From: Rhabdophis nuchalis
Lineage: Eukaryota; Chordata; Lepidosauria; Squamata; Natricidae
DNA: 64,000 bases
Direction: 5' to 3'
Assembly: GCA_039707465.1 (NCBI GenBank)
Contig: CM077645.1
Location: 160,401,003-160,465,002 of the forward strand
The notes beneath the pieces were generated by a model. That model saw only the letters and a list, made by a program, of their open reading frames with translations, was not told where the DNA came from and did not search any database. The translations under genes were made by a program, and so were the position numbers. This document shows positions 1 to 10,814 of the stretch, piece by piece; position 1 is the stretch's first letter, and each line of letters starts with the position of its first letter.

Positions 1-1092
1 GAGGGAGGAAATAATTGATGTGCTACATTTTGCAATGTACGATTAGTACAAACGCTAGTTTGCACTGAAGAGCTGAAATCCAACTTCTGTGCTACTCCCA
101 GTGACCTTCTGCTCATTTCTCAGACCACTCTACAGTATGCAAATTATCCCAGTATGTTGGATCCCTGGCTACTAGCTTTAGTTAGTAAGATAAAGTCCGA
201 CTTCTTAGCTAGTCACAGTAACCTTCTGCCGACTTCCACAATACTCTGCAAATTATTTCAATGAGCCCCAATTTCAGTTCCGATAGAGAGGTTGCAATTG
301 CTGTCTAATTTGCAAACACATTCTGAACAGAATGCCCCATACACACATGAAACCCAGTGTGCTAAAAAGTGTGATAGCTCTCTTAGTTTGGCATAACTAC
401 CTCTGTTATACAATGTTCCAATTTGGAAGTCAGCAAAATGCACCTCTCGTCCTTCCCATCTGTATTCTTCTATCTGTTACCTAGACAACCCCATGAGGTG
501 AAAAGTAGAGTTTTTTATTCTTCCTAGATGGCTCCATTTAAATGCTAATAAGTTTTTATGGGCAGATGCAATGTTGCCCTTTATCCAGATCCAATATTGT
601 GTGTCTTTCCCCAAAAAAATGAAGTTGTACTAAACAACACAGGAGAGCATTCTTAGGATGATGTTCAGAAGAGGTCTTGAGTCATCATTCTGAGATCTCT
701 GGTAGCTTTACTGAGTCCTGCTTCACAACAACATGGTACCACTTGTATTACTAATCATACTTGATCACATTGTGTGAATTACAAACCACCAACGAACCAT
801 TGCAAACTCCTACATTAACCAGTTCTTTACCAACCTTGCAAAATCAGCTTTCCCCCCCAAATCTTCCCAAGTTCCAATGATGAATGAAATTAGGACCACC
901 ACTTCTTATTTCATGCTTCATTCAGTCTCTAAGTTGCATTTCCTGTTTGGCTGCTGGTGAGGCTTCTGCTTGTTTCTTTTGTTTTGCTAAGTGATTGGAA
1001 AGTTTATAACAGAGTATGAGCATTCAGTGGTTGGCACTCTGGGCACTCAGCTACTAGTTGAGCAAGGATTGAGTAACAGTATTCTCTGTAAA
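1..1092. other. unique non-coding stretch
   Basis: AT-rich DNA with no recognised gene or repeat. The short open frames here are scattered and show no motif. Confidence 0.5.
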
Positions 1093-1093
1093 G

Positions 1094-1415
1094 GGGGTAC
1101 AGTGGCTCAGCGATTAAAGATGCTGAGCTTGTTGGCTGGAAAACTGACAGCCCGGGTTCAAACTCGAGCACTTCATGACAGGGTGAGATACCATATTTTC
1201 CCAGCCCCTGCACACCTAGCAGTTGGAAATGTGAGTAGATAAATAGGTACCACTTTTGTGGGAAGGTAAGAGAGTTCTGTGCACCTCGTCATGTAGCCAT
1301 GCTGGGCACATGACCACGGAAATGTCTTCAGATAATACTGGCTAAGAAGCAGAGATGAACATCTCCTCCTAGAGTCAGATACAACTGAACAGGGGAAACC
1401 TTTATCTTTTCTTTT
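1094..1415 (+). mobile_element. Sauria-type tRNA-derived SINE
   Basis: The head has an RNA polymerase III box A-like stretch (cagtggctcagcgattaaa) and a box B-like stretch (gggttcaaactcgagc), as in a tRNA-derived SINE. The body carries the typical squamate block with gtagccatgctgggcacatg and the end block agagtcagatacaactgaac, then an aacctttatctttt tail. Published work links Sauria SINE tails to the BovB LINE, so BovB is the probable mobilising partner. It encodes no protein. The head is degenerate and is not a tRNA gene. A second copy lies on the minus strand at 17586-17912. Confidence 0.85.
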
Positions 1416-1452
1416 ACTATCTGTAACTCCAGAATAACAGTGTTGTTGTTTT

Positions 1453-1508
1453 ATGTCTTCATGCTGTTTTAATTATTGTTAGCAACCCAGAGTTATTAAT
1501 TTGAGATG
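1453..1508 (+). mobile_element. L2-type LINE 3' tail fragment
   Basis: The stretch ttagcaacccagagttatta followed by ttgagatgaatgaatg resembles the conserved 3' end seen at 19345-19425 and 48330-48395 (chain of 'cccagagt ... gagatg ... aata'). Only the tail is left, and it runs straight into a microsatellite. Confidence 0.45.
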
Positions 1509-1572
1509 AATGAATGAAGGAATGAAGGAATGAAGGAAGGAATGAAGGAAGGAATGGAATGGAATGGAATGA
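1505..1572 (+). repeat. (GAAT/GAAGG/GGAAT)n microsatellite
   Basis: Variants of GAATGAAGG turn into GGAAT units. It begins exactly at the LINE-tail-like sequence, which suggests that the tail seeded it. Confidence 0.85.
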
Positions 1573-3237
1573 ACCACCATGCTGATTAAATGAAGTGCAA
1601 ATAGGAAGCATGGAATGGATGGCATGGCCTGGTTTTAAAGTGCATATAAATGATTAGCGAATGGAGTGGCTGGTGTGGAGGACTTAATAAGTTTGAATGA
1701 GGTGCCTCCCAGCTCATCTCTTAATTATTACCTCACCTAGCTAATCAGAAAGCCATGACAGAGACTTGGGAAGTTGTATGTGCTTAAAGTCAAGTCATTG
1801 TGGCAAGAGAGCACCTCAAATCATAAATGCCCTAAATCCTATTTTAACATGCATTATGGAGTAGCCACAATTTAGACTGAATTCTGTACCTTTTAACTTG
1901 AACTTAAATTAACATAGGTCGTGCAGCCTTCCTTGGACATATTTTTTTCCTTAAAATATCTCTCTACATTTCTTCCAAAACAGAGAAAGAAAGTAATACA
2001 AACAACTCATTTCATATCACAGAATCTACAAATTATTTTATTAGCTGCTACCCAGAGCTAGGGGCTTATGGGGCCGGTAGTTAGTTCACCAATTTCACAC
2101 TTGAGAACTTCAAAGATTCCTGCCTATATAATATACCCTCTGGATTAAATTACCTTAATGTTTAATTAGTTAATTTAATTTGCTAATTTATTTAAGTATT
2201 TCATACAATTATTTCATTGTCAGTCCTTTTGTTCTCCTTCTTAAAACAAGGAGACTTGAGTATCTATCCTAATATCATCTAAAGAAAACTTAGAAACCAC
2301 TCTGCTCTCTAGTTTATTTTCCCTCCTGAAACTGGATTCTTTCAAATTACTTTAATCTTATATGGCCCCTGCTTTTTTTTTTTAGCTATTCCATTTCTGT
2401 GTGTTTCTAAGCAAATTAGTGCCCATTTATAACCTAGAACTCTGACCTTCTGCCAAAAATTACATATTCTTTATTAAATGATTCATGCAATGTTCCATAT
2501 TCAGAAGTTTCTGATGCCATAATAAATGTTTTACCATGTCACATTAATATACAGGAGTTATACCAGATGGATATATTAAAATGTCCATTTTAATTCCTCA
2601 GAAATCCAAGGGACTCAATTTGGCAATGCCACAACAAGCATTTGGCTTTAAATATGTAAATAAAAAATAGAAGCAATATTGTTTTCCAGGTTCAATATCA
2701 CCCACCCAACCAGAGAAGATCTGGACAATGTCTTTCAAAAGAAAATTGCATGTATTTCTAGAGTCATGGAGTCATAGTGATGGGAGACTGTTTACCCTAA
2801 TATCTGTTGGGAGATTCTTGCTGACATCTTTCTTCTTTGAGAGTGGAAAAAAGTAGGAAAAGCTATCACTGAGTTGATAGTAATCATAGAATAACAGACT
2901 GGTATAATGTAAAGAAAGTCATCAATATTGTCTGTCCAACCCATGACCCAGCACATAAGTTAAATACTACAGCATCTCCCACAGAAAAAATGGTCATCCT
3001 CTTTATATGCTTCCCAAGAAAGGAAAACCAACCACTTCCCAACTCAATCAGCTTTATCACTAAGTAACTCTAAGCATTAATGTCAGGCTTCTTCTGGTAA
3101 GCTGGAAACAGATACTGTACAGATACGGTTCATTCATATTCAGTGTAGAACAAGATTACTTGCAGAATAAGACAAGAATTATCTGGTGAAGGTCACAATA
3201 TACCATGATTGATACATCTACAAATTGTTTACAGAAT
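1573..3237. other. unique AT-rich stretch
   Basis: No ORF above background and no sharp repeat boundary. A weak CR1-tail-like motif (atcatagaataacagactgg) near 2885 is too decayed to call. Confidence 0.45.
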
Positions 3238-3505
3238 ACAGAATAACAGAGTTGGAAGGAACCTAGGAGGTCTTCTAATCCAGACTCATCGCCAACCAGA
3301 AAACCTTATACTGTTCTGGACAAATAGCTGTCCAATCGCCTCTTAAGAGCACCCACAACTTCTGGAGGCAAGCAGTTCCACTGATGAATTGTTCGCACTG
3401 TCAGAAAATTTCTCCTTAATTCTACTTTGGATCTCTTTGAAGAATAAAAATTGACCTCCAAAACAAGAAAGGGCTTCATTCTTCTTTTTTGAGAATGTGA
3501 AACAT
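3238..3505 (-). mobile_element. CR1/L3-type LINE, 3' end
   Basis: Read on the minus strand, residues at 3509-3306 give the CR1 ORF2 C-terminus (FLTVRTIHQWNCLPPEVV, then a short LKRRLDSYLS-like end). It is followed by the 3' UTR block complementary to gaataacagagttggaagga. It is 5'-truncated like most CR1 copies. Reverse transcriptase and endonuclease are absent. Related copies lie at 8084, 9350, 22560, 32940, 36335 and 42612. Confidence 0.85.
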
Positions 3506-3624
3506 TCATACAGAACCAACTTTATATATAAGGCATTATACATATAAACTATTACATAGATATGACATGGAAACAGAAAAATAAAAATTGTATGATAAAA
3601 CATATGCAAAACTTCAATGAAACA

Positions 3625-3960
3625 ATCAGAATAAAGTGGGAAGAACTATGGAGCAAATCAACGAAATTCACCCAAGTTAACATTTTAAGAGAAAGATGAT
3701 ACAAAATTTTTCCCAAATAGCATAAAAATCCATCCAAAACTGCAAAGTTAAACAAATCATATAATAATAAATGCTGGAAATAAACAAAGGGATATTTTTA
3801 CCAGGGTTATGAGGGTTCAAAACCCTCATAAGCAGTGAAAAGAAATACACAAAGAAATACATCCAATACTTGGATGATTTTAGAAAATAAATTTGAAATG
3901 AAACCACATCTTTAATATTATTATTCCAGGATATACCAACAAACAATCATCACAATTTAT
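3625..3960 (+). pseudogene. decayed L1 ORF2 C-terminal remnant
   Basis: On the plus strand, broken frames give a recognisable L1 ORF2 tail: KWEELWSKSTKFT, then a YKIF stretch, then NNKCWK followed by a stop and a frame close to GYFYQ. These match the order seen in the clearer L1 remnants at 5582-5900 (minus) and 44457 (plus). Several stops and frameshifts show an old copy. The function would have been the C-terminal Cys-rich region of an L1 reverse transcriptase/endonuclease protein. No RT motif is present. Confidence 0.5.
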
Positions 3961-4139
3961 TAAGATATTTCATCTTTCATTGTGTGGCGGCCATATTCAT
4001 ACTTATTATGCTCCAGGTTCCCATTTTAATTCTGTCTCTGCAGCTACAGATTTTCTTTTACTGCATGGCAACTTCAGCAACTAGACGCCCTGAAGACTTT
4101 AATATAGCCACATCATAAACACTATTAGTACTCTGAAAG

Positions 4140-4490
4140 TAGCACGTTGATTGCCATCTGACCTGAGGGGCCCATCATCAGGCAGGAGCTCATCAATCAC
4201 TTTATATTGCCTATCCATGTGGTTTTCTTGGTAAAGTACAGGAGTGATTTACCACTGCTTTCCCCTGCGCGGTCCGAAATGATGCCTCTGCCATTGTCAG
4301 CAAACTGATCATCTGCCTCTAGCATCTCCTTTATTGCTGCTGCTTCAGCTGGGCAACTGAGATGACCTTCACTCTTTGGGTAACCCTCTGCTGATGCTAT
4401 AGGAGGGCATGGCTTACACGCCCAGCATTCTTCATACATCTCCTCCAGGAACACAACACCTGTGTGATGAGGCCGCACAACAGGGTGGGG
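4140..4490. other. unidentified, less AT-rich block
   Basis: This block has a composition richer in GC than both flanks and holds a 93-codon minus-strand open frame (4478-4197). It includes gtggttttcttggtaaagta and accactgctttcccctg, wording seen in some dispersed vertebrate repeats, so an old SINE or LINE piece is possible. I cannot name a family and do not assign function to the frame. Confidence 0.3.
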
Positions 4491-4675
4491 TTTTTTTTCG
4501 CAAATAGTTTTTTTATTTTTCCCATTTCAAAATCATTCATTGATATACATTCTTATAAATGCTATTTAACATGTATCTATTCATCATTAATCTCTATACT
4601 CATTCTTATATATACTGTATAATACAGTTTGGATCGCTTTCTTGCCACCCCTTGTCTTCATCTTATTTTGCAACA

Positions 4676-4890
4676 GCCTCACTCCTACTTTCTCAAGCTC
4701 CTTCTCTGCCTTCTTGTTTCCCCCTCTCATTTTTCCTTTCTTCTCCCTTTTTCCCCTCTCTTTCCTCTCTCTTTCCTCTCTCTTTCTCTCCTCTCTTCTT
4801 TCTTATCCTCTCTCCTACTCTTAATTCCCCACCCTTACTTTTTCTACTTTACACTTTCTTCCTTTCCCTCCTCGTCTCTCCTCTTTCCGT
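4676..4890 (+). repeat. polypyrimidine (CT-rich) tract
   Basis: About 210 bases are nearly all C and T on the plus strand. The long open frames over it (rich in Leu, Ser, Phe and Pro) are products of low complexity. Confidence 0.85.
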
Positions 4891-4967
4891 TGTTGCCTTT
4901 GCTTGTTTATTTTCTCTGATGGGTTCTGGGGGTGGCGTTTCAACGTTCTGAACTTAATATATATTTT

Positions 4968-5900
4968 CCCCTTAAAATAATTTTTTATTAAACAATAATA
5001 CACATAAACATTGAGCAAAGACTGAGGAGTTTAATGCCTCCTCCAATTTTAGTCAAATTCATCCCAAGCTGATAAATCTTATGCATATCCTACAGTCATC
5101 TTATAAATCCCTAGTTCTCAATATTTGTCCTACACTTATAATAAAAGCAAAATGTATGTAAAGAAAAGATTCAAAAACAATCATTGCAATAATTATTTCT
5201 ATAAACCAAATCTTAACCGCTACTCCCATTAAAATCTGACACTCTGTTTCCCAGCCATAAGTACCAGAAATCCCAACTTTTATTTAAAAGCAATTCACTT
5301 TTCCCTTTAAGAATATATGTCATCCTGTCCGCTTCTGCACATCATAGTATCTTATCCAGGAACTGTTGGTTCATCGGGATTTCCTTTGATTTCCAATGTT
5401 ATGTGTATATCATACGTGCCGCTGTTGTGATGTGTATTAATAAGTACCAAGCATCTTTAGGTACTTCTCTTGGCTTTATCCTCAGGAGAAATATAACTGG
5501 GTCCAATTGAAAGTCAAATCCTATGATTTCTAACAACCAATTTTTAATAGTAGTCCAATACCGTTTAACCTTCGGGCAGGTCTACCACTGGTGGAAGAAG
5601 GTGCCCCTGGCAGAGTCACACTTCCAACATTTGTCAGATGTAGCAGGGAACATTTTGGAGATCCTTGCTGGGGCTAGGTACCATCTATATACCATTTTGT
5701 AAATATTTTCTTTAAATGCCATCGCTAGTGTGAGTTTGGTATTTTGGGTCCAAATTTGTTCCCATTCCATTGGTTCTATCATTCGGCCAATATTCTTCCC
5801 CCAAGCAATCATAGTATCTTTTACAGGGTCCCCTTCCATCTTGTGGAATAACAGGGTGTGTTTGAGTACCTGGGAGTAGGAATAAAACAGCCAAGAACCC
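4968..5900 (-). mobile_element. L1 LINE, 5'-truncated, minus strand
   Basis: The minus-strand frame 5953-5582 carries the C-terminal end of a squamate L1 ORF2: MEWEQIWTQNTKLT, YKMVYRWYLAPARISKMF and KCWKCDSARGTFFHQW. After the stop, another frame continues with a TCPKVKRYWTTIKNWLLEI-like stretch, so the ORF is broken by a point change. The 3' UTR runs to about 4968, where ttttttattaaac is the complement of an L1 polyadenylation end. The RT and endonuclease domains are absent. No clear target duplication was found. Confidence 0.8.
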
Positions 5901-6237
5901 CCCCCCCCCCAAATGAATAGCAATGTTTGGCAACTGTTATATAAGCTCAACAAAAGATGTGGCTGCTTTAAAGAGGTGCAGGCAGGTATTTGTTTACACC
6001 CATGTGCATTCCAAAACTCACCTTTCTAAAATAAATCCAAAGCATTGCATAGCCTTAATTCTTAGTATTAAGGACAAAAATTAAGACTCACAGCATGAAC
6101 ACTGCTTTTGAGAATGCCTTGCTTATTCTTTCTCTCTCCAAGTTTTAAAACATTTGACACTACAGAATAGATATGAATAATTACTTGATTTGAACGTCAG
6201 TCAATCTTCTAAGCGTCAGTGATTCTAGAGTTCTGAA

Positions 6238-6448
6238 GCTTATGCCAATGGCCCCCAATCTTTTGAGCACCAGGGACCTGTTCCATGGAGAGAGGTTTTT
6301 CCATGGACCAGAGCGGGCATGGTTTTGCATGCTGCCTGCATCCCACAGATAGGGCTTTGCTTATTTGCATAGCTCAGTTGCTGGCATGCTGTGAACCAGT
6401 ACTGGTCTACAGTCCATGGACCAGAAGTTGGGGACCCCCGGCTTATGC
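6238..6448. mobile_element. hAT-type MITE with 8-bp TSD
   Basis: The element spans 6246-6440 (195 bp). It is flanked by perfect direct repeats gcttatgc (6238-6245 and 6441-6448). Its ends are caatggcccccaatctt and aagttggggacccccg, which are inverted and look like the Zaphod/Tip100-type ends known in other vertebrates. It is non-coding and would depend on a hAT transposase from elsewhere. Confidence 0.8.
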
Positions 6449-7365
6449 TATTTAGGGTGACTTTTCTTGGTCTATGTGGTTGATATGAGAGACACAGGGT
6501 TACTATTGCTTACCTTACATTGTCATGTCTGAATTTGAAATTTAATCACGAAAATAGTAATCCTGTCTTAGTTATACAACACTTATACAACTTCTACACA
6601 ACACAATGACTTTAGAATAACTTTGTGCTTCTCGTTAATTTCCCTAAGTAATGGGCACTTTCTTTTTCGGGCAATGCATATCACATATGTTTAAACCCTT
6701 TATCGAAAAGAAAAGCCATGTGACAATTCAGAAACATTTGACACATACATATATTCATTACTAATATCCTGAGCACTGTCAGCATTTTCCAAGGCCAGCA
6801 CATTTTCTTTCTGATATGTATTCCTGTTGTAGCTTCATTTGTCCACCTCCAAATGCCATCTGGCACTTAAAAAGGGTGAAGCCCACCCTAACTAGCTTAA
6901 TGTAGAAGACTGCTATCCAGAGCCTGCAGAAGGATATACTCCTATCAATGATAGATAAATCCCAGCTCGAAATGCAGGTCCTTGACAACCTAATCACTGA
7001 AACCCTGTCAAGTAACCCCTAATTTTGAAAGCAAGTGGTTAATTCCCAGCAAATTGATTTATGCACTGTTTGAGGTCTGGCAAGTTGTGTTGTTCATCTG
7101 TTATTACCAGGAATTCAGCTCAGCCTATTCATTTAGACCACTGACACAACACAGTGCATCTCCCATGAAAATGTCCTTTGTCAGCACATCTAGAATTTGC
7201 TAATTAAATCAACGACGGCATTATTCACTATCTTGGGGAGGGTGGGGAGAGCGCTTGCTTGCTCTCTCACATCTTTACCCTGTCCTTGTGTCACTCACAC
7301 ACACACCCCAAGACAGATTCCGAGTGTTGGATCTTTTTCTTGTCACAACTTTAAAGGACAAGACC
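6449..7365. other. unique non-coding stretch
   Basis: No recognised gene or repeat apart from short CA-rich patches near 7295. Confidence 0.45.
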
Positions 7366-7785
7366 ATTTGAGGCAGTGGTGGGTTTCAAATTTTTTAGAA
7401 TCTACTATGTAGGTGTGGCCTATTTTGTGGGCGTGGCTTGGCAGTCATGTGACAGGGTGGGAGTGGCCGCCTTTTAAAATGTGGTGAAACTCATTTAACA
7501 ACGCTCTTGCTTAGCAACCAAAATTTTGGACTCAATTGTGATGATAAATTAATTTTTTCTTTATTTCCTTCCTTCCTTCCTTCCTTCCTTCCTTCCTTCC
7601 TTCCTTCCTTTCCTTTCCTTTCCTTTCCTTTCCTATCCTTTCCTTCCCGTTGGGTCACTGGCAGCGGCGGGCCAGATTTACTTCCAGGTACGCCGGTGGA
7701 ACCCCCTCTCATCGGTTCTCTAAATTTCACCAACCGGCTCTCGCGAGTAGGTGCGAGCCTGCAGAAACCCACCACTGATTTGAGG
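7366..7785. mobile_element. hAT-type element with internal (TTCC)n
   Basis: The element spans 7374-7777 (404 bp) between perfect 8-bp repeats atttgagg (7366-7373, 7778-7785). The ends cagtggtgggtttcaaa and gcagaaacccaccactg are inverted repeats. Inside is a TTCC/TTTCC microsatellite. The frames in both directions across it are shadows of the microsatellite. No transposase is encoded. Confidence 0.85.
7566..7648 (+). repeat. (TTCC)n/(TTTCC)n microsatellite
   Basis: A pure TTCC run changes to TTTCC units. It lies entirely inside the hAT element at 7374-7777. Confidence 0.95.
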
Positions 7786-8083
7786 GGAGGGAGTGTTCTC
7801 TGATTTATCACAACCATCCAATGCTAGCTCCAAATTATCATAAAGCAAGCATGCCTACTTCTCCATGGAGAGAAAGATATAAAGATATAAACTTTTTTTA
7901 AAAAAAAAAGTTGTTGGAAGTGAAATCATGACTGCATTTCCTTTGAGCAAATCATATGGAAAGTACAAAGAGGGAATAGATGCTTATGCTTAAGGTGTGA
8001 CCAAATATCCAAAGTTATTGAGGCTATTACTACCTCAGTTGAACATATCATTAGTAAAGCAACATTTGATTAATTCAGTATTC

Positions 8084-8260
8084 TTAAAATACAATACAAT
8101 ACAATACAATAGCAGAGTTGGAAGGGACCTTGTAGGTCTTCTAGTCCAACCCCCTGCGTGGGCAGGAACCTTATACCATTTCAGACAAATGGCTGTCTAA
8201 CATCTTTTTAAAGACTTAAAAGATGCTGAATAACTTCCTTCTCAAACACCATATATCCCT
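8084..8260 (-). mobile_element. CR1/L3-type LINE 3' tail with (AATAC)n
   Basis: The plus strand shows agcagagttggaagggacct and tctagtccaaccccctgc, the complement of the CR1 3' UTR. It continues into a decayed coding end (cagacaaatggctgtctaac). The tail on the 3' side of the LINE (8088-8111) is a short AATAC repeat, the pattern reported for snake CR1 tails. Confidence 0.85.
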
Positions 8261-8397
8261 TGATGATTCAAGTTATTCATGTGCTTTTCTACTGGGTTTT
8301 GATCAAGTTATTTTAAATATGTGTTCTTATGTTGCTAAAATTCTCATGTTGCATCGACTTGGTCAGAAAAAGACAAATATTTTAGACACAAGTTATT

Positions 8398-8548
8398 ATC
8401 TACACCAGGGGTCCCCAACGTTTGCAACTTTAAGTCTGAAGGACTTCAGCTCCCAGATTTCTCCAGCCAGCAAAGCTGGCTGGAGAAGTCTAGGAGCTGA
8501 AGTCCTTCAGACTTAAAGTTGCAAACGTTGGAGACCCCTGATCTACAC
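8398..8548. mobile_element. palindromic hAT MITE, 135 bp
   Basis: The element spans 8406-8540 between perfect 8-bp repeats atctacac (8398-8405, 8541-8548). Ends are caggggtc and gacccctg. The two halves are near-perfect reverse complements (arms about 65 bases, tiny loop near 8473), so transcripts would fold into a long hairpin. Non-coding. Confidence 0.92.
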
Positions 8549-8885
8549 AAAACCTACGAACAACAGCATGCCACTATTTGATTCATATTAAGAAAGCACT
8601 GAGTTGATTGCAAGAAGCAACTCAGAAAACTACTGTTTTTAATAACTATTGATACTGGGAAAAGCAGTGCAGAACTAAGAAATATATCCAATTTTTATTG
8701 TGAAAACAGTGGGCATTGAAAGTTTGTGAGATATTGAATGGAGAAGCATATGCTAACAAACTATTGCTCTTTTGCAAATGTTAAGGAGTCAGAAGTATTA
8801 TTAAAAGAAAGAAAAAAGCATGGAAACTTTTAAACACTGTTCTGCATTGCCCTCTCTTCTTTCCAAATAGGTTTTATTTTTCATA

Positions 8886-9118
8886 CAGCAATAGCACTTA
8901 GACTTATATACTGCTTTACAGTGCTTTACACCCCTCTCTAAGCGGTTTACAGAGTCAGTATATTGCGGCCAACAATCTGGGTCCTCATTTTACTGACCTC
9001 GGAAGGCTGTGTCAACCTTGAGCCTGGTGAGATTCAAACTCCAAACTGATGGCAGCCGGCAGTCAGCCGAAGTAGCCTGCAGTACTGCATTCTAACCACT
9101 GCACTACCATAGCTCTTA
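8886..9118 (-). mobile_element. CORE/MIR-like tRNA-derived SINE
   Basis: Read on the minus strand, the head has a box A-like gtggtgcagtggttagaatg and a box B-like gagtttgaatctcacc. The middle gtcagtaaaatgaggaccc and the tail ctctgtaaaccgcttagag resemble the core and LINE-derived end of MIR-class SINEs. A second copy on the same strand is at 33125-33305. Confidence 0.75.
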
Positions 9119-9120
9119 TT

Positions 9121-9271
9121 GTGTAGGCCAGGGGTCTGCAAAGTTGGCTCTTTTAAGACTGGTGGACTTCAACTCCCAGAGTTCCTCAGCCAGCTATGCT
9201 GGCTAGGGAACTCTGGGAGTTGAAGTCCACCAGTCTTAAAAGAGCCAACTTTGCAGACCCCTGGTGTAGGC
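9121..9271. mobile_element. palindromic hAT MITE, 135 bp (second copy)
   Basis: The element spans 9129-9263 between perfect 8-bp repeats gtgtaggc (9121-9128, 9264-9271). Ends caggggtc/gacccctg and length match the copy at 8406-8540, and both share a ggacttca-ctccca core. The arms are near-perfect reverse complements. Non-coding. Confidence 0.92.
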
Positions 9272-9349
9272 CTATTCATTATACCTTATTCCTATTAATA
9301 TTTAATAAAATCTATCAAGGTCTTAGTAAAACTCAGTGACTGCTTATGA

Positions 9350-9906
9350 TATTTCATTAGCACCTGAAGGCAGGACAAGAAGCAGTGGATGGAAACTAAT
9401 CAATAAGAGAAGCAACCTAGAACTAAAGAGAAGCCTCCTAACAGTTAGAACAATTAATCAGAGGAACAATGTGCCTCCAGAAGTTGTGAGTACTCCAACA
9501 CTGGAGGTTTTTAAGAAGAAGTTGGACAACCATTTGTCTGAAACAGTATAGGCCAGAGATGGCAAACCTTTTCAGCACCAAGTGCCCAAACCGGAATGTG
9601 TATGCATGTGTGTGCAATTACATGGCCTGAACCCCTCACCCCCCAAAAAAACAGCCTGGTTTTGGCCATTTTCAGGCTATTTTATGGTACTCTAATGCCC
9701 GTGAAGACCAGCTGGCTGGTGTACACGTGTATGCCAGAAACCAGAAGACCAGCTGGCGATGGTGTGCATGCCCAGAGAGAGGGTTCTGTGTGCCACCTCT
9801 GGCACACATGCCATGGGTTCGTCATCATGGGTATAGGGCTTCCTGCCTGAGCAGTGGGTTGAACTAGAAGACCTCCAAGGTCCCTTCCAACTCTATTATT
9901 CTGTTG
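9350..9906 (+). mobile_element. CR1/L3-type LINE 3' end, split by a hAT
   Basis: The plus-strand frame 9336-9551 gives a CR1 ORF2 C-terminus (SNLELKRSLLTVRTINQRN, then PPEVVSTPTLEVFKKKLDNH). It stops just before the hAT at 9554-9830. The CR1 3' UTR resumes after it (tataggg, then gacctccaaggtcccttcc and an attct-type tail). The two parts join cleanly across the hAT's 8-bp duplication, so this is one CR1 copy. Confidence 0.88.
9546..9838. mobile_element. hAT-type element nested in CR1
   Basis: The element spans 9554-9830 (277 bp). Flanks are gtataggc and gtataggg, which match at 7 of 8 bases. The ends cagagatggcaaacc and ggttcgtcatcatgg are inverted. The 84-codon frame inside shows no transposase motif. 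Confidence 0.78.
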
Positions 9907-10814
9907 TTAAAAGGCTGCAGCAATTTTGGTCTTTATTCTTTAATGACAGAGGTGTTTTTCCATCAACCATCTTGTCATGTTCCAATATATTTCTTTAACA
10001 AGAGGAAGGGAAACAGACTGTCACTTTCTTTTTAAATGTTATGAAGCGATGTAGGCTTTCAGTAAAAATCTGATTTTGCTAAAAGACTTTGAAAGTTATG
10101 AGATAATGGCTGTAACAAAATACTCTCAAATGTGACAGCTTTTTTTCTGCCAATGTAAATTTACTGATTCTGGAAACCAAATGGAAAAAAAAAAGTTGGT
10201 GCTAGTCTCAGAACAGGGACGCATTTGACAGAGACAAGCCTGTTTTAATATCAGCACACACATTAAATAGCAGACTTCTCCATTCATTGCCACATTTTAC
10301 TCACTTGTCATAATACTATTTGTGGGAGGGAAAAAAATACATTGTTTCTATCAATCTGATGCCAAAGTATGAATCGAAACATCATAAAGTTATTCCTTTA
10401 GAAAATGCTTGTCATAGATGAGCTTTCTCAAATTCAAGAAAACATAAAACTTAAGAGAAGATGAAAAGGGTTCTTTTAAAAGAACCCATTTTTCTTAATT
10501 GAAGAGCTTCTCTTAGAATATTTATAGGGGACTGAATGCTAATACAATCATAGCACTTTCTTCCCTCTCCCATCCCACTTAATATAGTGAGGGATGCAAA
10601 TTCTCCAGCCAATTTGGACGTGGTTGTGGTTTTGAAATCCTAGTTTGTAAACACCTAGGTTTGATCAAGTCATGACTTCCTTCATTTGGTTAAAGAGGGG
10701 AAGAGCAAGTTGTTTTTCACAAATGTAACTTAGAAGCATCTTTCAACTGTGAAGGAAAAGAACCAAAGTTGAGGGAAGTAAGAAAACTCAAGTATATTTT
10801 CATCCGTATTTAGA
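9907..10814. other. unique non-coding stretch
   Basis: No recognised gene or repeat. It contains one perfect 20-bp palindrome at 10468-10487. Confidence 0.45.

Noticed and set aside
1094..1170. Possible tRNA gene (box A and box B)
   Set aside because: Part of a Sauria SINE; no cloverleaf or full tRNA body.
4559..4951. 130-codon Ser/Leu/Phe-rich frame suggesting membrane protein
   Set aside because: Low-complexity CT tract; all three frames look alike.
10468..10487. Perfect 20-bp palindrome gggttcttttaaaagaaccc
   Set aside because: Short, AT-rich centre, no flanking TSD or partner site; may be chance.
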